Assembly: GCA_000720375.1 (NCBI GenBank)
Contig: JOAA01000001.1
Span: 124,001-188,000, forward strand
From: Rhodococcus rhodnii
GTDB taxonomy: Bacteria > Actinomycetota > Actinomycetes > Mycobacteriales > Pseudonocardiaceae
Direction of reading: 5' to 3'
DNA length: 64,000 bases
How positions within the stretch are numbered: position 1 is the stretch's first letter; each line of letters begins with the position of its first letter. Shown piece by piece: positions 52,842-61,975 of the stretch. The translations under genes were made by a program, and so were the position numbers. The notes under the pieces are model-generated. The model made no database searches and was not told the DNA's origin. It saw nothing but the letters and a program-made list of their open reading frames with translations.

Positions 52842-53777
52842 GTGAGCGAAGTTTTTCTCGAGCGAGCGAGGCAAGGCGATGACGAGGCGTTCACGCGCCT
52901 AGTCGAGCCGTTGCGCCGGGAGCTGCACGCGCACTGCTACCGCATGCTCGGCTCGACGCATGACGCGGACGACGCGCTGCAGGACACGCTCATCAAGGCC
53001 TGGCGCAAGCTCGGCTCATTCGAGGGCCGTAGCTCGCTGCGCGCGTGGCTGTACACGGTGGCCACTCGGGCGTGCTTGGACATCGCCGAAACCCGGGGCA
53101 AACGGGCCATGCCGATGGATATCGGCCCAGCGAGTGAGCACACCGTGCTGGACCAGAGCGCGCTGGAGATCGCCTGGTTGGAGCCGTACCCGGATCAGCG
53201 GTACGAGCAGCGCGAGGGCGTCGAACTGGCGTTTGTCGCCGCGCTGCAGCACCTGCCGGGCAATCAACGCGCCGCGTTGGTGCTCTTCGAGGTGCTGAAG
53301 TTCTCCGCGGCCGAGATCGCGGAGATCATGGACACGTCAACGGCTTCGGTGAATTCCGCGCTGGCACGGGCCCGCAAGATCATCGCGGAGAGGGCGCCGA
53401 CCCGCAGTGAGCAACAAGGCGACGCGTCGTTGAAGGACATTGTCGCCAAATACTCGAGCGCCTTGGCGCGTGGGGACGCCGATGCCCTGGTCGCGCTGCT
53501 GACTGAGGACGTCACCTGGTCCATGCCGCCGCTCCCGGCTTGGTACAGCGGCATCGACGCTGTCATGGGACACGCCATCAAGGTGCCCTTCACGTGCGGC
53601 TCGTGGCAGCACGTGGCGATCAGCGCCAACGGGCAGCCGGCCGTGGCCGGTTACCTCGACGGCCAGGCGTGGTCGATCAACGTGTTCACCATGCGCGGTG
53701 ACCGGATCGCCGCGATCACGTCGTTCATCGGGCCGGAGCACTTCCGACAGTTCGAGCTGCCCGCGTCACTGCAGTGA
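52842..53777 (+). CDS. ECF sigma factor with SnoaL-like C-terminal domain (SigG/SigJ type)
   Basis: A 311-residue sigma factor. Region 2 (HCYRMLGSTHDADDALQDTLIKAWRKL) and region 4 (LPGNQRAALVLFEVLKFSAAEIAEIMDTSTASVNSALARAR, roughly residues 146-187) precede an NTF2/SnoaL-like domain of ~115 residues (KYSSALARGDADALVALLTEDVTWSMPPLP...). In this class the extra domain, not an anti-sigma factor, controls activity. GTG 52842 lies close to the divergent DinB gene. The 3' end overlaps the opposite-strand monooxygenase by 53 bases. Confidence 0.9.
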   Translation: MSEVFLERARQGDDEAFTRLVEPLRRELHAHCYRMLGSTHDADDALQDTLIKAWRKLGSFEGRSSLRAWLYTVATRACLDIAETRGKRAMPMDIGPASEHTVLDQSALEIAWLEPYPDQRYEQREGVELAFVAALQHLPGNQRAALVLFEVLKFSAAEIAEIMDTSTASVNSALARARKIIAERAPTRSEQQGDASLKDIVAKYSSALARGDADALVALLTEDVTWSMPPLPAWYSGIDAVMGHAIKVPFTCGSWQHVAISANGQPAVAGYLDGQAWSINVFTMRGDRIAAITSFIGPEHFRQFELPASLQ

Positions 53778-54693
53778 TCAGACGGCTGTACGAGTCGAGC
53801 ATCTCGTCGCGGTCGAAGGTGCTCAGCGTGATCAGCAGCTCGTCGGCCTCGGGCAGCTGGTCCAGGGCCGCGATGACCTCGTCCTCGGTGCCGTGGATCT
53901 GGCCTTGCAGGCCACGCTCAAGCCGCTCCCGTTCGCGAGGGCTCATGTCGATGCTCTCTACGGGTTGCAGAGGCGGGAAGACGCCGTGTGAGCGGGAGTA
54001 CACCATCGACCACGCCTCCGGCAGCAGGAGCCGCTTGGCCTGCTCGGTGGTGCCAGCGACAGCGACATTCACCGCCAGGATCACGTACGGATCGCGCGAA
54101 CGCTCCCGATAGCGGGCGACCGTCGGCTCGATCTTCGGACCGCCCACCACCACAGGAAGGCCCAGGTCAGCCGCGATGTCAGCGCCGGCGCCCGTCGCGA
54201 GAACGAAGGCTGGAACCCGGAGACCTTCCGCAGGGTACGCGTGCACACCGTCATGGCCGTTGGTGAAGTAACCCAGCAGGTCCTTCACCTGGGCCTCGAA
54301 ATCGTCCGCCGCGTCCTTGTCCCGGCCGAGAGCCCGCCGCACACCATCGGTGAACCCGACAGAACGCCCAAGGCCCATGTCGATGCGGCCGGGATAAAGC
54401 GACTCAAGCACGCCGAACTGCTCAGCGACCACGAGCGCCTGATGGTTGGGCAACATCACACCGCCCGTACCGACCCGAATCGTCGACGTAGCCGCCGCTA
54501 TCGCGGAGGCGAGCACGGTCGGAGCGGACCCGGCCACCCCCGGCACACTGTGGTGCTCGGAAACCCAGAACCGGTGATACCCCAGCGCTTCGGCCTGTTG
54601 CGCGAACCGCACGGTGTCCCGCAACGCCTGCGCGTTGCTCTTGCCCACCCGATTGCTCGAACGGTCCAGAATGGACAATTTGGCCGGTATCAC
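53725..54693 (-). CDS. Luciferase-like (LLM-class, MsnO8-type) flavin monooxygenase
   Basis: A 322-residue bacterial-luciferase-fold protein. Signature stretches are IPAKLSILDRSSNRVG, FAQQAEALGYHRFWVSEHHSVPGVAGSAPTVL, RVGTGGVMLPNHQALVVAEQFGVLESLYPGRIDMGLGRS (flavin-pocket residues, about 75-115) and TGAGADIAADLGLPVVVGG. Members use FMN or F420. GTG 54693 is chosen since homology begins there; no good ribosome site is visible. It lies 65 bases after the HerA-type ATPase operon on the same strand and may be cotranscribed, though no functional link is evident. Confidence 0.88.
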   Translation of the reverse strand: MIPAKLSILDRSSNRVGKSNAQALRDTVRFAQQAEALGYHRFWVSEHHSVPGVAGSAPTVLASAIAAATSTIRVGTGGVMLPNHQALVVAEQFGVLESLYPGRIDMGLGRSVGFTDGVRRALGRDKDAADDFEAQVKDLLGYFTNGHDGVHAYPAEGLRVPAFVLATGAGADIAADLGLPVVVGGPKIEPTVARYRERSRDPYVILAVNVAVAGTTEQAKRLLLPEAWSMVYSRSHGVFPPLQPVESIDMSPRERERLERGLQGQIHGTEDEVIAALDQLPEADELLITLSTFDRDEMLDSYSRLITAVTRAARTVGSAPAR

Positions 54694-54758
54694 ACCAAGG
54701 TCAACGCACCACAGCTGCTGGCATTCCCTGACGTTGCGCCGGCCACTGTGACGGGACC

Positions 54759-57700
54759 TCACTCATTGTCGCGGCGAGCGCGATCGATGATCTCGTCGGA
54801 TGTCAACGCACTGCGTGGGTGATGCGTCAGGCACCACGGTGTGCGCACCTTCTGGAAGGCGATGCCCTCGCCGGTCACATAGAACTCAGCAGCCGACAGC
54901 CGACCGAGATCCGGCAGGTCCCGGCCCTTTGCCCGAGCCAAATCCCGTGCTGCTTCGATGTGCGTCGGATGGTTCAAGCGTCCGAAGAACTGGGTTGTCG
55001 CGTTGCCGGATACCTGGTTGTGGATGGCTTTCGGCGCCTGCGTGGCCAGGATCAAGCCAAGGCCGAACTTCCTGGCCTGCTGCGCCAACCTGATACTGCT
55101 GGCTGTGCTCGCCGTCTTTCCCGTCGCGGGAGCCAGTTCTTGTGCCTCGTCCATCACCAGCAAACCGCCGAGCGGCCGGTCACCTGCGGGATTGCGCTTC
55201 ACCCAGCTGAACAGCTCCAACTGGAGCTGGTTGACGAAGATCTGTTTCTGCTCGGGTGATGCCAGGGCTTCGAGGTTGATCACCGAGACCCGGGCACGCT
55301 TGCCCGCTGCGGGTGTGAACAGAACACCCGGATCGATCTTGTCGATCTTGTCGTCCAGCAAGGGGTCGTTCACCATCTCGGCACGCAGGCTCTGCGCCAA
55401 TGGCGCGGCAATGCTCGCCGCGCCTGTCAGGTTGCTCACGCCCTCGGGGAGATCGGCAAGGATGTTGATCAATCCGGTCATGTTCCGTCCGCCGCTGCGC
55501 GCGTAGTGCTCGATCGCTTGCGTCAGCACGGCCTTGCCCCATTTGGCTTTGTCTGTGTTGCCATCGACCCGCGCTCTCGGCGCGAGTGCGGCCGCTGCCT
55601 CCCGCACGGCGAACTCAAGCTCGTCCGCGTTGTCGAGCACGCTGGCGAAATCCGGCAACGGTTCGAACGCAAGCGGCCGTCCACCTGGACGACCTGGCGT
55701 CCACACCACCACATCGGTGTCGCGCAAGTACTTGTCTGCCTTGTCTTTGTCCTCGGCCACAGGCAATTCGGGCCACGCGTCGCCGAGCCTGGCGAGATCA
55801 CTGTTCGGATCGAGCACGATCGATGAGACGCCGAGCAGCGCACACTCCTCGACAAGCCGCCGGATGAGCACAGTCTTACCGGAACCCGACCCGGCGAAGA
55901 TCACGACGTGCTTGCGCAGTGACTCAAGCGGAACGCTCACCGACGACTGGTCGGCAAGTAGCCGACCAACTGGGACTCGCACCGTGTCATCACTGTCTTG
56001 GACGGGCTGAGTCACTCCGACCGGTTCGGCGTCCTCGATCAACGCGTCGACGTCAACCGGCAGAACCGCGGTGAACAGCTCGGTCCTGCTGGCGGGCCGG
56101 CTAGCGACGAGCCATTCCGTCAGGCCAGGTTTCGCCTCCTGCAGCATCTGCCGCAACGCGTGCAACGTTCTCAGGTCGTCTTCGGTGATCGGCACCGATG
56201 CTCCGCCCGTCTTCTCGACGTCGGAGAGCAACTGCTGAGTCCCTTGGCCGCGAGACCAGGAGATGTTGCGAATCAGAACCAATGACCGGCCGGGAGCACC
56301 GAGGTTGATGCCAGCGGCGTCACAGGCCTTCTCAAGCCTGGGAAACGCTCCTTGGGCAACGGGATGCGCGATTGCGCGGAACGACCAGTGGGCCTGGTCA
56401 TCGGTCTCCTTGTCGAGAATGAGGCGGAGCCGCGCGTGCAAGGGTGGCTTGGCTCCCGGCGCCGGATCCACCAACCACGACTGTCCTGGTCCTCGCTCAG
56501 CTACCCACGCGGTCAGCCCTGCGAAAAGCAGCGTCGGCATCACCCGGTTCTCCAAGTCCGGGTTCAGCGGCGCCAAAATGTCGGCGCCTTCCTTGAGGTT
56601 GGTGAACTGGGCGTCGAACGGTCCGTAGTCGACATCCAGTGTCGGAGCTGGCCGTGCGACTGGTTCTTCGTCGAACGTCTCAGCGAAGCTGGTCAGTTCG
56701 GTGACCTGACCGCGTTTAACGCACGTCTGCGCATGCTGGGAGATGGTGGTCAGCACCTGCCGAGGGGTGTAGGCCTTGACGTCCTCGAAAGCAGACGGGG
56801 CGACTGGCCAAGTCGAATGCGGAGGCGTGAAACCGATCCGCTCATACGCCTGCGCGAGCCGCGCAGTCACCAGTTCCCTGCCCAGTTCGACATCCGTGAT
56901 CCTGGACAGTTCGGGAGCCAGGGTGAATCGGTCTGGCACCGAGGCGGTTGCTATGGTCTCGATCAAGGTCCATGACTGTGGCAGACACGCCACGATCGTC
57001 AACGTCCGTCTGGTCGCCTCGCGCAGATGCATCAAGCCATCCGCGACCTCCGCGATCTGCCTGTCGACCGCTCCTGCGATGGCTGACTTGTCAGCCAGGC
57101 TCACGAGGGTGTCGATCTGGTCGATGGCGACCACGCTTGGCCCGGTGAGGGCAAGCAACTTCGAGACGTCGGACACCACCCTGCGTGCCTCGTGCGGTTT
57201 TGCCCGAAAGCCCCAGCGGTCACGGTCTTCATCCCGCATCTCGCCGGACGACGTGAGGTAGTCGTAGCCGACATTCGCTTCCCGAACGTCGACGGACGCT
57301 GCCAATGCCAGCGCACGCGCTGCATCCTGGCACTCCATCGCGATTTGCCGGTTGAGCCCCCTTAACGAGCCGACGAAGTCGTCCAGTCCGCCCGGCGTCA
57401 ACGGTGCCTCGCCGATGATCGCGTCGGTCAGCGACGGCAACACACCCGCTGCGATACAGAGCCTGCGAAGGAATGTCGCGAGCTGACTCAACCCCTCTTC
57501 GCCGTCGTACCCCAACCCCTGTAGCAGTGCTTCCGCGGCATTCGACCAGAATCCGCTGCCGTCACCCAGATTGCTGAGGAAGAAGTACCCGCCCTCCTGG
57601 ACAACTTGCCGACGGACCCAACCGAGCAAGTGTGTCTTGCCCGCACCGGCGCGGCCACTGAGCACGACCCCGATCGGGCTCGGCCCGCTGCTGCGGCTGG

Positions 57701-57845
57701 CATCTCTGACCCGGTCCATGACTACTTGCTGAGCCGCCCGGTGCAGCCCACGCACGTGCGCCTGAGCCGAATGCCAAACGTCCTCTTCGGTCAGTGCAGC
57801 CTCGAATCGCAGTTGCGCCAAGGCTTTGTGCTCATCCATGGTCAT
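54759..57845 (-). CDS. Double ATPase: N-terminal AAA/ORC-like plus C-terminal HerA/FtsK-like DNA translocase
   Basis: A 1,028-residue protein. The N-terminal ATPase has Walker A GRAGAGKT (64-71), Walker B SVVAIDQID (about 237-245) and an ORC/STAND-like helical layout to about 390. A middle region (400-640) has no motif I recognise. The C-terminal HerA/FtsK-like motor has Walker A GSGSGKT (652-658), Walker B GLLVMDEAQ (about 894-902) and sensor LILATQAPKAI (about 926-936), as in DUF87/HerA hexameric DNA pumps. ATG 57845 overlaps the winged-helix gene (ATGA); ATG 57839 is possible. As the last gene of a nuclease-bearing operon it is probably the motor of a DNA-defence or DNA-processing complex (inference). 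Confidence 0.85.
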   Translation of the reverse strand: MTMDEHKALAQLRFEAALTEEDVWHSAQAHVRGLHRAAQQVVMDRVRDASRSSGPSPIGVVLSGRAGAGKTHLLGWVRRQVVQEGGYFFLSNLGDGSGFWSNAAEALLQGLGYDGEEGLSQLATFLRRLCIAAGVLPSLTDAIIGEAPLTPGGLDDFVGSLRGLNRQIAMECQDAARALALAASVDVREANVGYDYLTSSGEMRDEDRDRWGFRAKPHEARRVVSDVSKLLALTGPSVVAIDQIDTLVSLADKSAIAGAVDRQIAEVADGLMHLREATRRTLTIVACLPQSWTLIETIATASVPDRFTLAPELSRITDVELGRELVTARLAQAYERIGFTPPHSTWPVAPSAFEDVKAYTPRQVLTTISQHAQTCVKRGQVTELTSFAETFDEEPVARPAPTLDVDYGPFDAQFTNLKEGADILAPLNPDLENRVMPTLLFAGLTAWVAERGPGQSWLVDPAPGAKPPLHARLRLILDKETDDQAHWSFRAIAHPVAQGAFPRLEKACDAAGINLGAPGRSLVLIRNISWSRGQGTQQLLSDVEKTGGASVPITEDDLRTLHALRQMLQEAKPGLTEWLVASRPASRTELFTAVLPVDVDALIEDAEPVGVTQPVQDSDDTVRVPVGRLLADQSSVSVPLESLRKHVVIFAGSGSGKTVLIRRLVEECALLGVSSIVLDPNSDLARLGDAWPELPVAEDKDKADKYLRDTDVVVWTPGRPGGRPLAFEPLPDFASVLDNADELEFAVREAAAALAPRARVDGNTDKAKWGKAVLTQAIEHYARSGGRNMTGLINILADLPEGVSNLTGAASIAAPLAQSLRAEMVNDPLLDDKIDKIDPGVLFTPAAGKRARVSVINLEALASPEQKQIFVNQLQLELFSWVKRNPAGDRPLGGLLVMDEAQELAPATGKTASTASSIRLAQQARKFGLGLILATQAPKAIHNQVSGNATTQFFGRLNHPTHIEAARDLARAKGRDLPDLGRLSAAEFYVTGEGIAFQKVRTPWCLTHHPRSALTSDEIIDRARRDNE

Positions 57846-58462
57846 GCTCGGCCGATCGCCATTTGGTGATTGTCCTCGTTGCCGATCCGTACGGCGGCAG
57901 CCCTGTCCTCCGCGGTCAGGTTCTTCTGATCAGCATCAGGAATGATCGTGACGTCACTGGTGCCATCCATCTGCCGCAGTACCTCGTCGACTGCGTCGCG
58001 GGGCGCGTTGCCAAGCAACGGACGAAGATCCTTGAGACGCACCCACGCTTTGGGACGGTCCGCCAACCGCTCATACGCGCGGCGGATACGGTCCTCCAGA
58101 TCCGTGATCTCAGTCTCCGCCTTGAACAAGTCGCTGAGCGCGAGACCTTCACGATCCAGGTATCGGTTCACGCCGGAAAGCACCGCGTAGAGAGCCGCAC
58201 CCACTGACCCCGCGCGAGCCGGAATATCGGCAGAGAGCTCATCAGCGCACCACTTCCAGCCGCGTTCGGTCAGCTCGTGCCGGAACGGCCTGGTCTCTTC
58301 GTCGGTCACGATGAGGCCCTCGGCCTTGAGCACGTCGCGGTATGGCTTGGTCATGGTCAGGTTCCAGCGATTCTTCAGCTCCGTGTTGGAGACTTCCCGC
58401 GCCTCCGCCATCAGGGCGAGCAAGATCGCTCGGTGCGGAAGCCCCAGTTTCGGTTCGGACAT
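57842..58462 (-). CDS. Winged-helix protein of the HerA-DUF4365 operon
   Basis: A 206-residue protein. The N-terminal ~75 residues look like a winged helix (HRAILLALMAEAREVSNTEL, then NLTMTKPYRDVLKAEGLIV and the wing ELTERGWKWCADEL). A helical middle (about 85-150, with EITDLEDRIRRAYERLADRPKAWVRLKDLRPLLG) and a short C-terminal tail follow. I do not recognise a named family. It may be a structural DNA-binding subunit or the operon regulator; the inverted repeat upstream of the first gene is a possible site. It is three bases from the preceding gene and overlaps the ATPase by four. Confidence 0.75.
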   Translation of the reverse strand: MSEPKLGLPHRAILLALMAEAREVSNTELKNRWNLTMTKPYRDVLKAEGLIVTDEETRPFRHELTERGWKWCADELSADIPARAGSVGAALYAVLSGVNRYLDREGLALSDLFKAETEITDLEDRIRRAYERLADRPKAWVRLKDLRPLLGNAPRDAVDEVLRQMDGTSDVTIIPDADQKNLTAEDRAAAVRIGNEDNHQMAIGRA

Positions 58463-58465
58463 GCG

Positions 58466-59467
58466 TCAGTCCTCCAGTAGCTGGAATCCGTCCGGTCCGG
58501 CGAGCAGTTCCGCCCGGCGACCGAGTGTCTTCATCTCGCCGCGTACGCGAACTTGCCGCCCGGCGCGATGAGCGGCGATCGCGGCGTCGTATGTGGCGCG
58601 ATCAGGTAGTCGAACCCAGACGGCCCGACGCCCTGTGCCACGCACCTCGATCGACCATCTGTCGTCGCGGGATTCGTCATCCCGCAGCCCTTGGATCACA
58701 CCCGTGACAGTCACGGTCGGCGGGTCGCCCATCCGCCGCAACTGTTCCGCAGTCGCCCGAATCACGGTGGCGGCGCCTTCAGCGAAGGTGTACGCGGCCG
58801 TCGGCAAGTTGGCTGGAATCGCTCTGGCCCAACGGAATCCGATTTCGAAGGGCCTGTTGCCCAACCGGCTGACCGATTCGCACAACTCCGCGGGGACTTT
58901 GGCTTCCCTCAAGTCATTCGGATCCGGCTGCGGCCTGCTGAGCAGCGATACCGCGGTATGCAGCCGTCGGGTCACCTGACGGCCAAAGGCATCGTCGCCG
59001 TCGACGGGCACGCGCACCGGCAGGATGTAGCTACCGGCTCGCGCGGGGCCCAGCTGCACGCGACCCAGCAGACGTTCGACATCCGCGGGAACGTCCCCAC
59101 GAACCGACTGTGCCGCCGCACGCAGCGCGCCCTCCACACCTGTCAGGGCCTGCAGGCCGCTACGCAATGTGGTGAACCCTGAGGGCAAACCGTGGGGGAA
59201 CATCCTGATCACTTGTGTGTCGGACCACGGCATCCGGATATCGAGAACGATCTCGTCCGTCGGCCTGTCTTCGACCTGCGCGAGTGTGTCCACGATCTGC
59301 CGCACTCGCAGATCCGAGTCCCCCATTGCATCCCGAGCCGGGACGAGTACCTCGTACTCGTCCTCGTAGACCCAGATGGACGCGCCGCGCCACCGCTCCT
59401 GACGTTGCTGCCAGCCACTGTCCTGCAGATAGCTGGCTATGTCGGTGACGGTGACCGCGGTTGTCAC
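58466..59467 (-). CDS. Unknown protein of the HerA-DUF4365 operon, possible OB-like C-terminus
   Basis: A 333-residue protein with no motif I can assign. The N-terminal half has an alpha/beta pattern (WRGASIWVYEDEYEVLVPAR, DEIVLDIRMPWSDTQVIRMF). The middle is helical (TTLRSGLQALTGVEGALRAAAQ). The C-terminal ~85 residues (TVTVTGVIQGLRDDESRDDR, WSIEVRGTGRRAVWVRL, RQVRVRGEMKTLGRRAELL) form a run of short strands compatible with an OB-fold, the kind that binds nucleic acid or subunits. The start is GTG 59467, overlapping the DUF4365 gene stop (GTGA). It is likely a subunit of the same complex. Confidence 0.7.
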   Translation of the reverse strand: MTTAVTVTDIASYLQDSGWQQRQERWRGASIWVYEDEYEVLVPARDAMGDSDLRVRQIVDTLAQVEDRPTDEIVLDIRMPWSDTQVIRMFPHGLPSGFTTLRSGLQALTGVEGALRAAAQSVRGDVPADVERLLGRVQLGPARAGSYILPVRVPVDGDDAFGRQVTRRLHTAVSLLSRPQPDPNDLREAKVPAELCESVSRLGNRPFEIGFRWARAIPANLPTAAYTFAEGAATVIRATAEQLRRMGDPPTVTVTGVIQGLRDDESRDDRWSIEVRGTGRRAVWVRLPDRATYDAAIAAHRAGRQVRVRGEMKTLGRRAELLAGPDGFQLLED

Positions 59468-59988
59468 GCTGTACTCCGCGCTACCAGTTCGACTGACCGG
59501 ACCAGATTCAGCAGGCTGCGGGTGGTCAAGACGTTCGCCACAGGTACCCGGACGGGACGCTTGCGCTTTTTGTCGGGATGCGCGATCGGCGACTCCAGCC
59601 GAAGCGAGCAGTAATAGGCGAGATGCCTCAGGAGCATGCCTTCCGTGGTGAACTCCACGTAGTCCACGTTGTCCGGCGGGACACGGACAAGGAAGAGAAA
59701 CCTCGGCACAGTGAAATCATCACCGGCAATCCGGTTGAATTGCGCTTCATTCAGACCGTTGAAGTACCATTCCGAGACACCGTGCTTGATTTCACCACGC
59801 GACCAGGATTTGATCTGCGCCTCAATACATGGCGAGGCGACACCGGTGGACCTACCGGGCAACCGGAACCCGAGATCGACGCCATCTTGATCCAGATCAT
59901 GTTGGTACACAAGCAAACCGGCCGCTGACGCGAGCGCCCTGACATAGTCCTCACCGAACTTGCCCTGATGATTCCGGGCATCAAGCAC
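59464..59988 (-). CDS. DUF4365-domain PD-(D/E)xK-like nuclease
   Basis: A 174-residue protein with the DUF4365 layout: an opening helix with Glu13 (NHQGKFGEDYVRALASAAG), Asp38 in DLDQDGVDLGF and a QIK strand (Gln58, Lys60) in CIEAQIKSWSRG. These acidic, Asp and QxK elements match the restriction-endonuclease-like PD-(D/E)xK core. The remainder (FLFLVRVPPDNVDYVEFTTEGMLLRHLAYYCSL) resembles a family C-terminus seen in other DUF4365 proteins. GTG 59988 has GGGAGG four bases upstream. It is the first gene of a four-gene operon with a HerA-type motor, the usual partner of such nucleases in defence. Confidence 0.82.
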   Translation of the reverse strand: MLDARNHQGKFGEDYVRALASAAGLLVYQHDLDQDGVDLGFRLPGRSTGVASPCIEAQIKSWSRGEIKHGVSEWYFNGLNEAQFNRIAGDDFTVPRFLFLVRVPPDNVDYVEFTTEGMLLRHLAYYCSLRLESPIAHPDKKRKRPVRVPVANVLTTRSLLNLVRSVELVARSTA

Positions 59989-60028
59989 ACGACCTCCCCG
60001 GCTGTGGCAGCGAGACGCAGCTTACGCA

Positions 60029-60050
60029 GGCTGACACATTCATGTCAGCC
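60029..60050. promoter_or_regulatory. Inverted repeat upstream of the HerA-DUF4365 operon
   Basis: GGCTGACA and TGTCAGCC are perfect 8-bp arms around a six-base centre (CATTCA), about 41 bases before the GTG of the first gene. Size and position fit a dimeric repressor operator. The rest of 59989-60308 holds no gene I can support; it must contain this operon promoter and that of the divergent sulfatase-like gene. Confidence 0.5.
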
Positions 60051-60308
60051 CAATGAACCCGAACGGACCACCAGATCAGATCAACATTTCGCTATTTCAA
60101 GATCACTATTCCTGAGCCGCGACAAGTCGTTGACCGCGGATACCGTCGAGGTCGAACGCATTCGACTGGCGGACAGCACCTGCCAGCGTCACTGTCCGGG
60201 TGGACCGGTAACTTACTGTGGCGGTGAACCTCCCCCTGGCGCCGTCCGTACTCCTAGTGGCGGCTGCCTGCGGAGTTCGTGGGCAGATGAGCATCCGGAG
60301 GGCAGTCG

Positions 60309-61937
60309 ATGAGTGCGGACAGTGTGCCGAAGTGGCGTCGTGTCGCGGCAAGGGTGATCACGGCGCTGGCGTTTCTGTTCGTGCTTTTCGCCTTGGTCGC
60401 GCCGAACGAGCTCAGCAAGCTCAGTCCGTGGTCGATTCTGCAGATTCCGCTCGAAGGGCTGATCGGCGTCGCGCTTGTGCTTGTGCTGCCGCCGAAACCG
60501 CGGCGGATCGTCGCCGTCGTCCTCGGGGCGCTGCTGGGAATTCTGTTGATCTGGAAGCTCTTCGACATGGGCTTCTACACGACGTTGGCTCGCCCGTTCG
60601 ACCCGGTGTTCGACTGGAGTTTCCTGGGACCGGGCTTTGAGTTCCTGGCCGGTGCGATCGGGCAGGGCGGGGCGGTTGCCGCCGCGATCGGCATTTCGAT
60701 CCTGGCTGTCGCACTCGTTGTGTTGATGGCGTTGTCCGCGATGCGGTTGTCCCGTGTGGTTGCGGGGCGGCCGACGGCATCGGCGCGTGCGTTGGCTGTG
60801 CTGGGCATTGTGTGGGTTGGGGCTGCTGCGTTCGGGCAGCCGTTTGCCAGCCACAGTGCGGCAGCGTTGGCGTACGACCATGCGCGGCAGGTCGGATCGA
60901 GTTTGCAGGATTCCAAGGCGTACAACGCGGAAGCGTCCGTCGACGCGTTCCGGGACGTTCCGGGCAACGACTTGCTGACCGGGCTGCACGGCAAGGACGT
61001 GATCATCGCGTTCGTCGAGAGCTACGGTCAGGTCGCCATCCAGGATCCCGTTCTCTCCCCTGCCATCGACTCCGTTCTCGACGCGGGCACCAGCAAGTTG
61101 CGGGCCGCCGGGTTCGAGTCCAAGAGTGCGTTCATCACCTCGTCGACTTCGGGTGGTGGCAGCTGGCTCGCGCACTCCACGCTGCAGTCCGGCGTGCTGA
61201 TCGACAACCAGAAGCGTTACGACACCTTTGTCGGCAGTGACCGGTTCACGCTCAGCCAGGCCTTCAAGCGAGCCGGGTGGAAGACCGTCGGAGTCGTGCC
61301 GCAGAACATGAAACCGTGGCCGGAGGGCAAGGTCTACGGCTACGACTCCTACTACGACGCGCACACCTCGGGCTACAAGGGCAAGAACTTCTTCTACGCC
61401 CAGATGCCCGACCAGTACACGCTTTCCGCGTTCCAGCGACACGAGCGCGCGAAGACCGACCGCAAGCCGGTGATGGCCGAGATCGACCTGGTCTCCAGCC
61501 ACACGCCGTTCGTCCCGCTGCCAGAGATGATCGACTGGAACGCCGTCGGCGACGGGTCGATCTACATTCCGCAGGCCGAAAACGGCACCAAGCCGGAAGA
61601 AGTGTGGAACGACGCAGGCAAGACCCGCGACGCGTACAGCAAGTCCATTCAGTACTCGCTGAACTCGTTGATCTCGTACGTGCAGACATACGGCGACGAC
61701 GACCTCGTGGTCGTGTTCCTCGGTGACCATCAGCCCGCGCCGGTGATCACTGGCGACGGCGCGACCAAGAACGTCCCGGTGACGATCGTGGCGAAGGACC
61801 CGGCTGTGCTTGAACGGACCGCGAGCTGGGGCTGGCATGACGGCCTCAACCCCGGCCAGGAGGCTCCGGTCTGGCCGATGCAGGACTTCCGCGACCGGTT
61901 CCTGACCTCGTTCGGCCCGCACCCGCCGACCCGGTGA
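60309..61937 (+). CDS. Membrane-anchored sulfatase/phosphoglycerol transferase-like protein
   Basis: A 542-residue protein with five predicted membrane segments in the first ~185 residues and an external sulfatase-fold domain after. The layout resembles LtaS-type enzymes: metal-binding strand DVIIAFVESYG (about 230), the nucleophile region SSTSGGGSWLAHST (about 278-291), SSHTPFVPL (about 398) and VVFLGDHQP (about 473). LtaS enzymes transfer phosphoglycerol, but many actinobacterial members act on unknown phospho- or sulfo-substrates. ATG 60309 has GGAGGG seven bases upstream. Confidence 0.85.
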   Translation: MSADSVPKWRRVAARVITALAFLFVLFALVAPNELSKLSPWSILQIPLEGLIGVALVLVLPPKPRRIVAVVLGALLGILLIWKLFDMGFYTTLARPFDPVFDWSFLGPGFEFLAGAIGQGGAVAAAIGISILAVALVVLMALSAMRLSRVVAGRPTASARALAVLGIVWVGAAAFGQPFASHSAAALAYDHARQVGSSLQDSKAYNAEASVDAFRDVPGNDLLTGLHGKDVIIAFVESYGQVAIQDPVLSPAIDSVLDAGTSKLRAAGFESKSAFITSSTSGGGSWLAHSTLQSGVLIDNQKRYDTFVGSDRFTLSQAFKRAGWKTVGVVPQNMKPWPEGKVYGYDSYYDAHTSGYKGKNFFYAQMPDQYTLSAFQRHERAKTDRKPVMAEIDLVSSHTPFVPLPEMIDWNAVGDGSIYIPQAENGTKPEEVWNDAGKTRDAYSKSIQYSLNSLISYVQTYGDDDLVVVFLGDHQPAPVITGDGATKNVPVTIVAKDPAVLERTASWGWHDGLNPGQEAPVWPMQDFRDRFLTSFGPHPPTR

Positions 61938-61938
61938 G

Positions 61939-61969
61939 TTGACTTCAACCTAGGTTCACGTTCCAACCT
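61939..61969 (+). promoter_or_regulatory. Candidate promoter with dyad (MerR-type spacing) before the F420-type oxidoreductase
   Basis: TTGACT (61939-61944) and CAACCT (61964-61969) are 19 bases apart. The spacer contains the dyad AACCTAGGTT (61947-61956). The predicted start would coincide with the ATG at 61976, a leaderless mRNA. Such long spacers with a central dyad are the MerR-family arrangement, but no MerR gene is nearby and the -10 is poor. Confidence 0.3.
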
Positions 61970-61975
61970 GGGGTC

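Noticed and set aside
53725..53777. Overlap of the ECF sigma and monooxygenase 3' ends as a regulatory device
   Set aside because: A 53-base tail-to-tail overlap is common in compact genomes and needs no special explanation.
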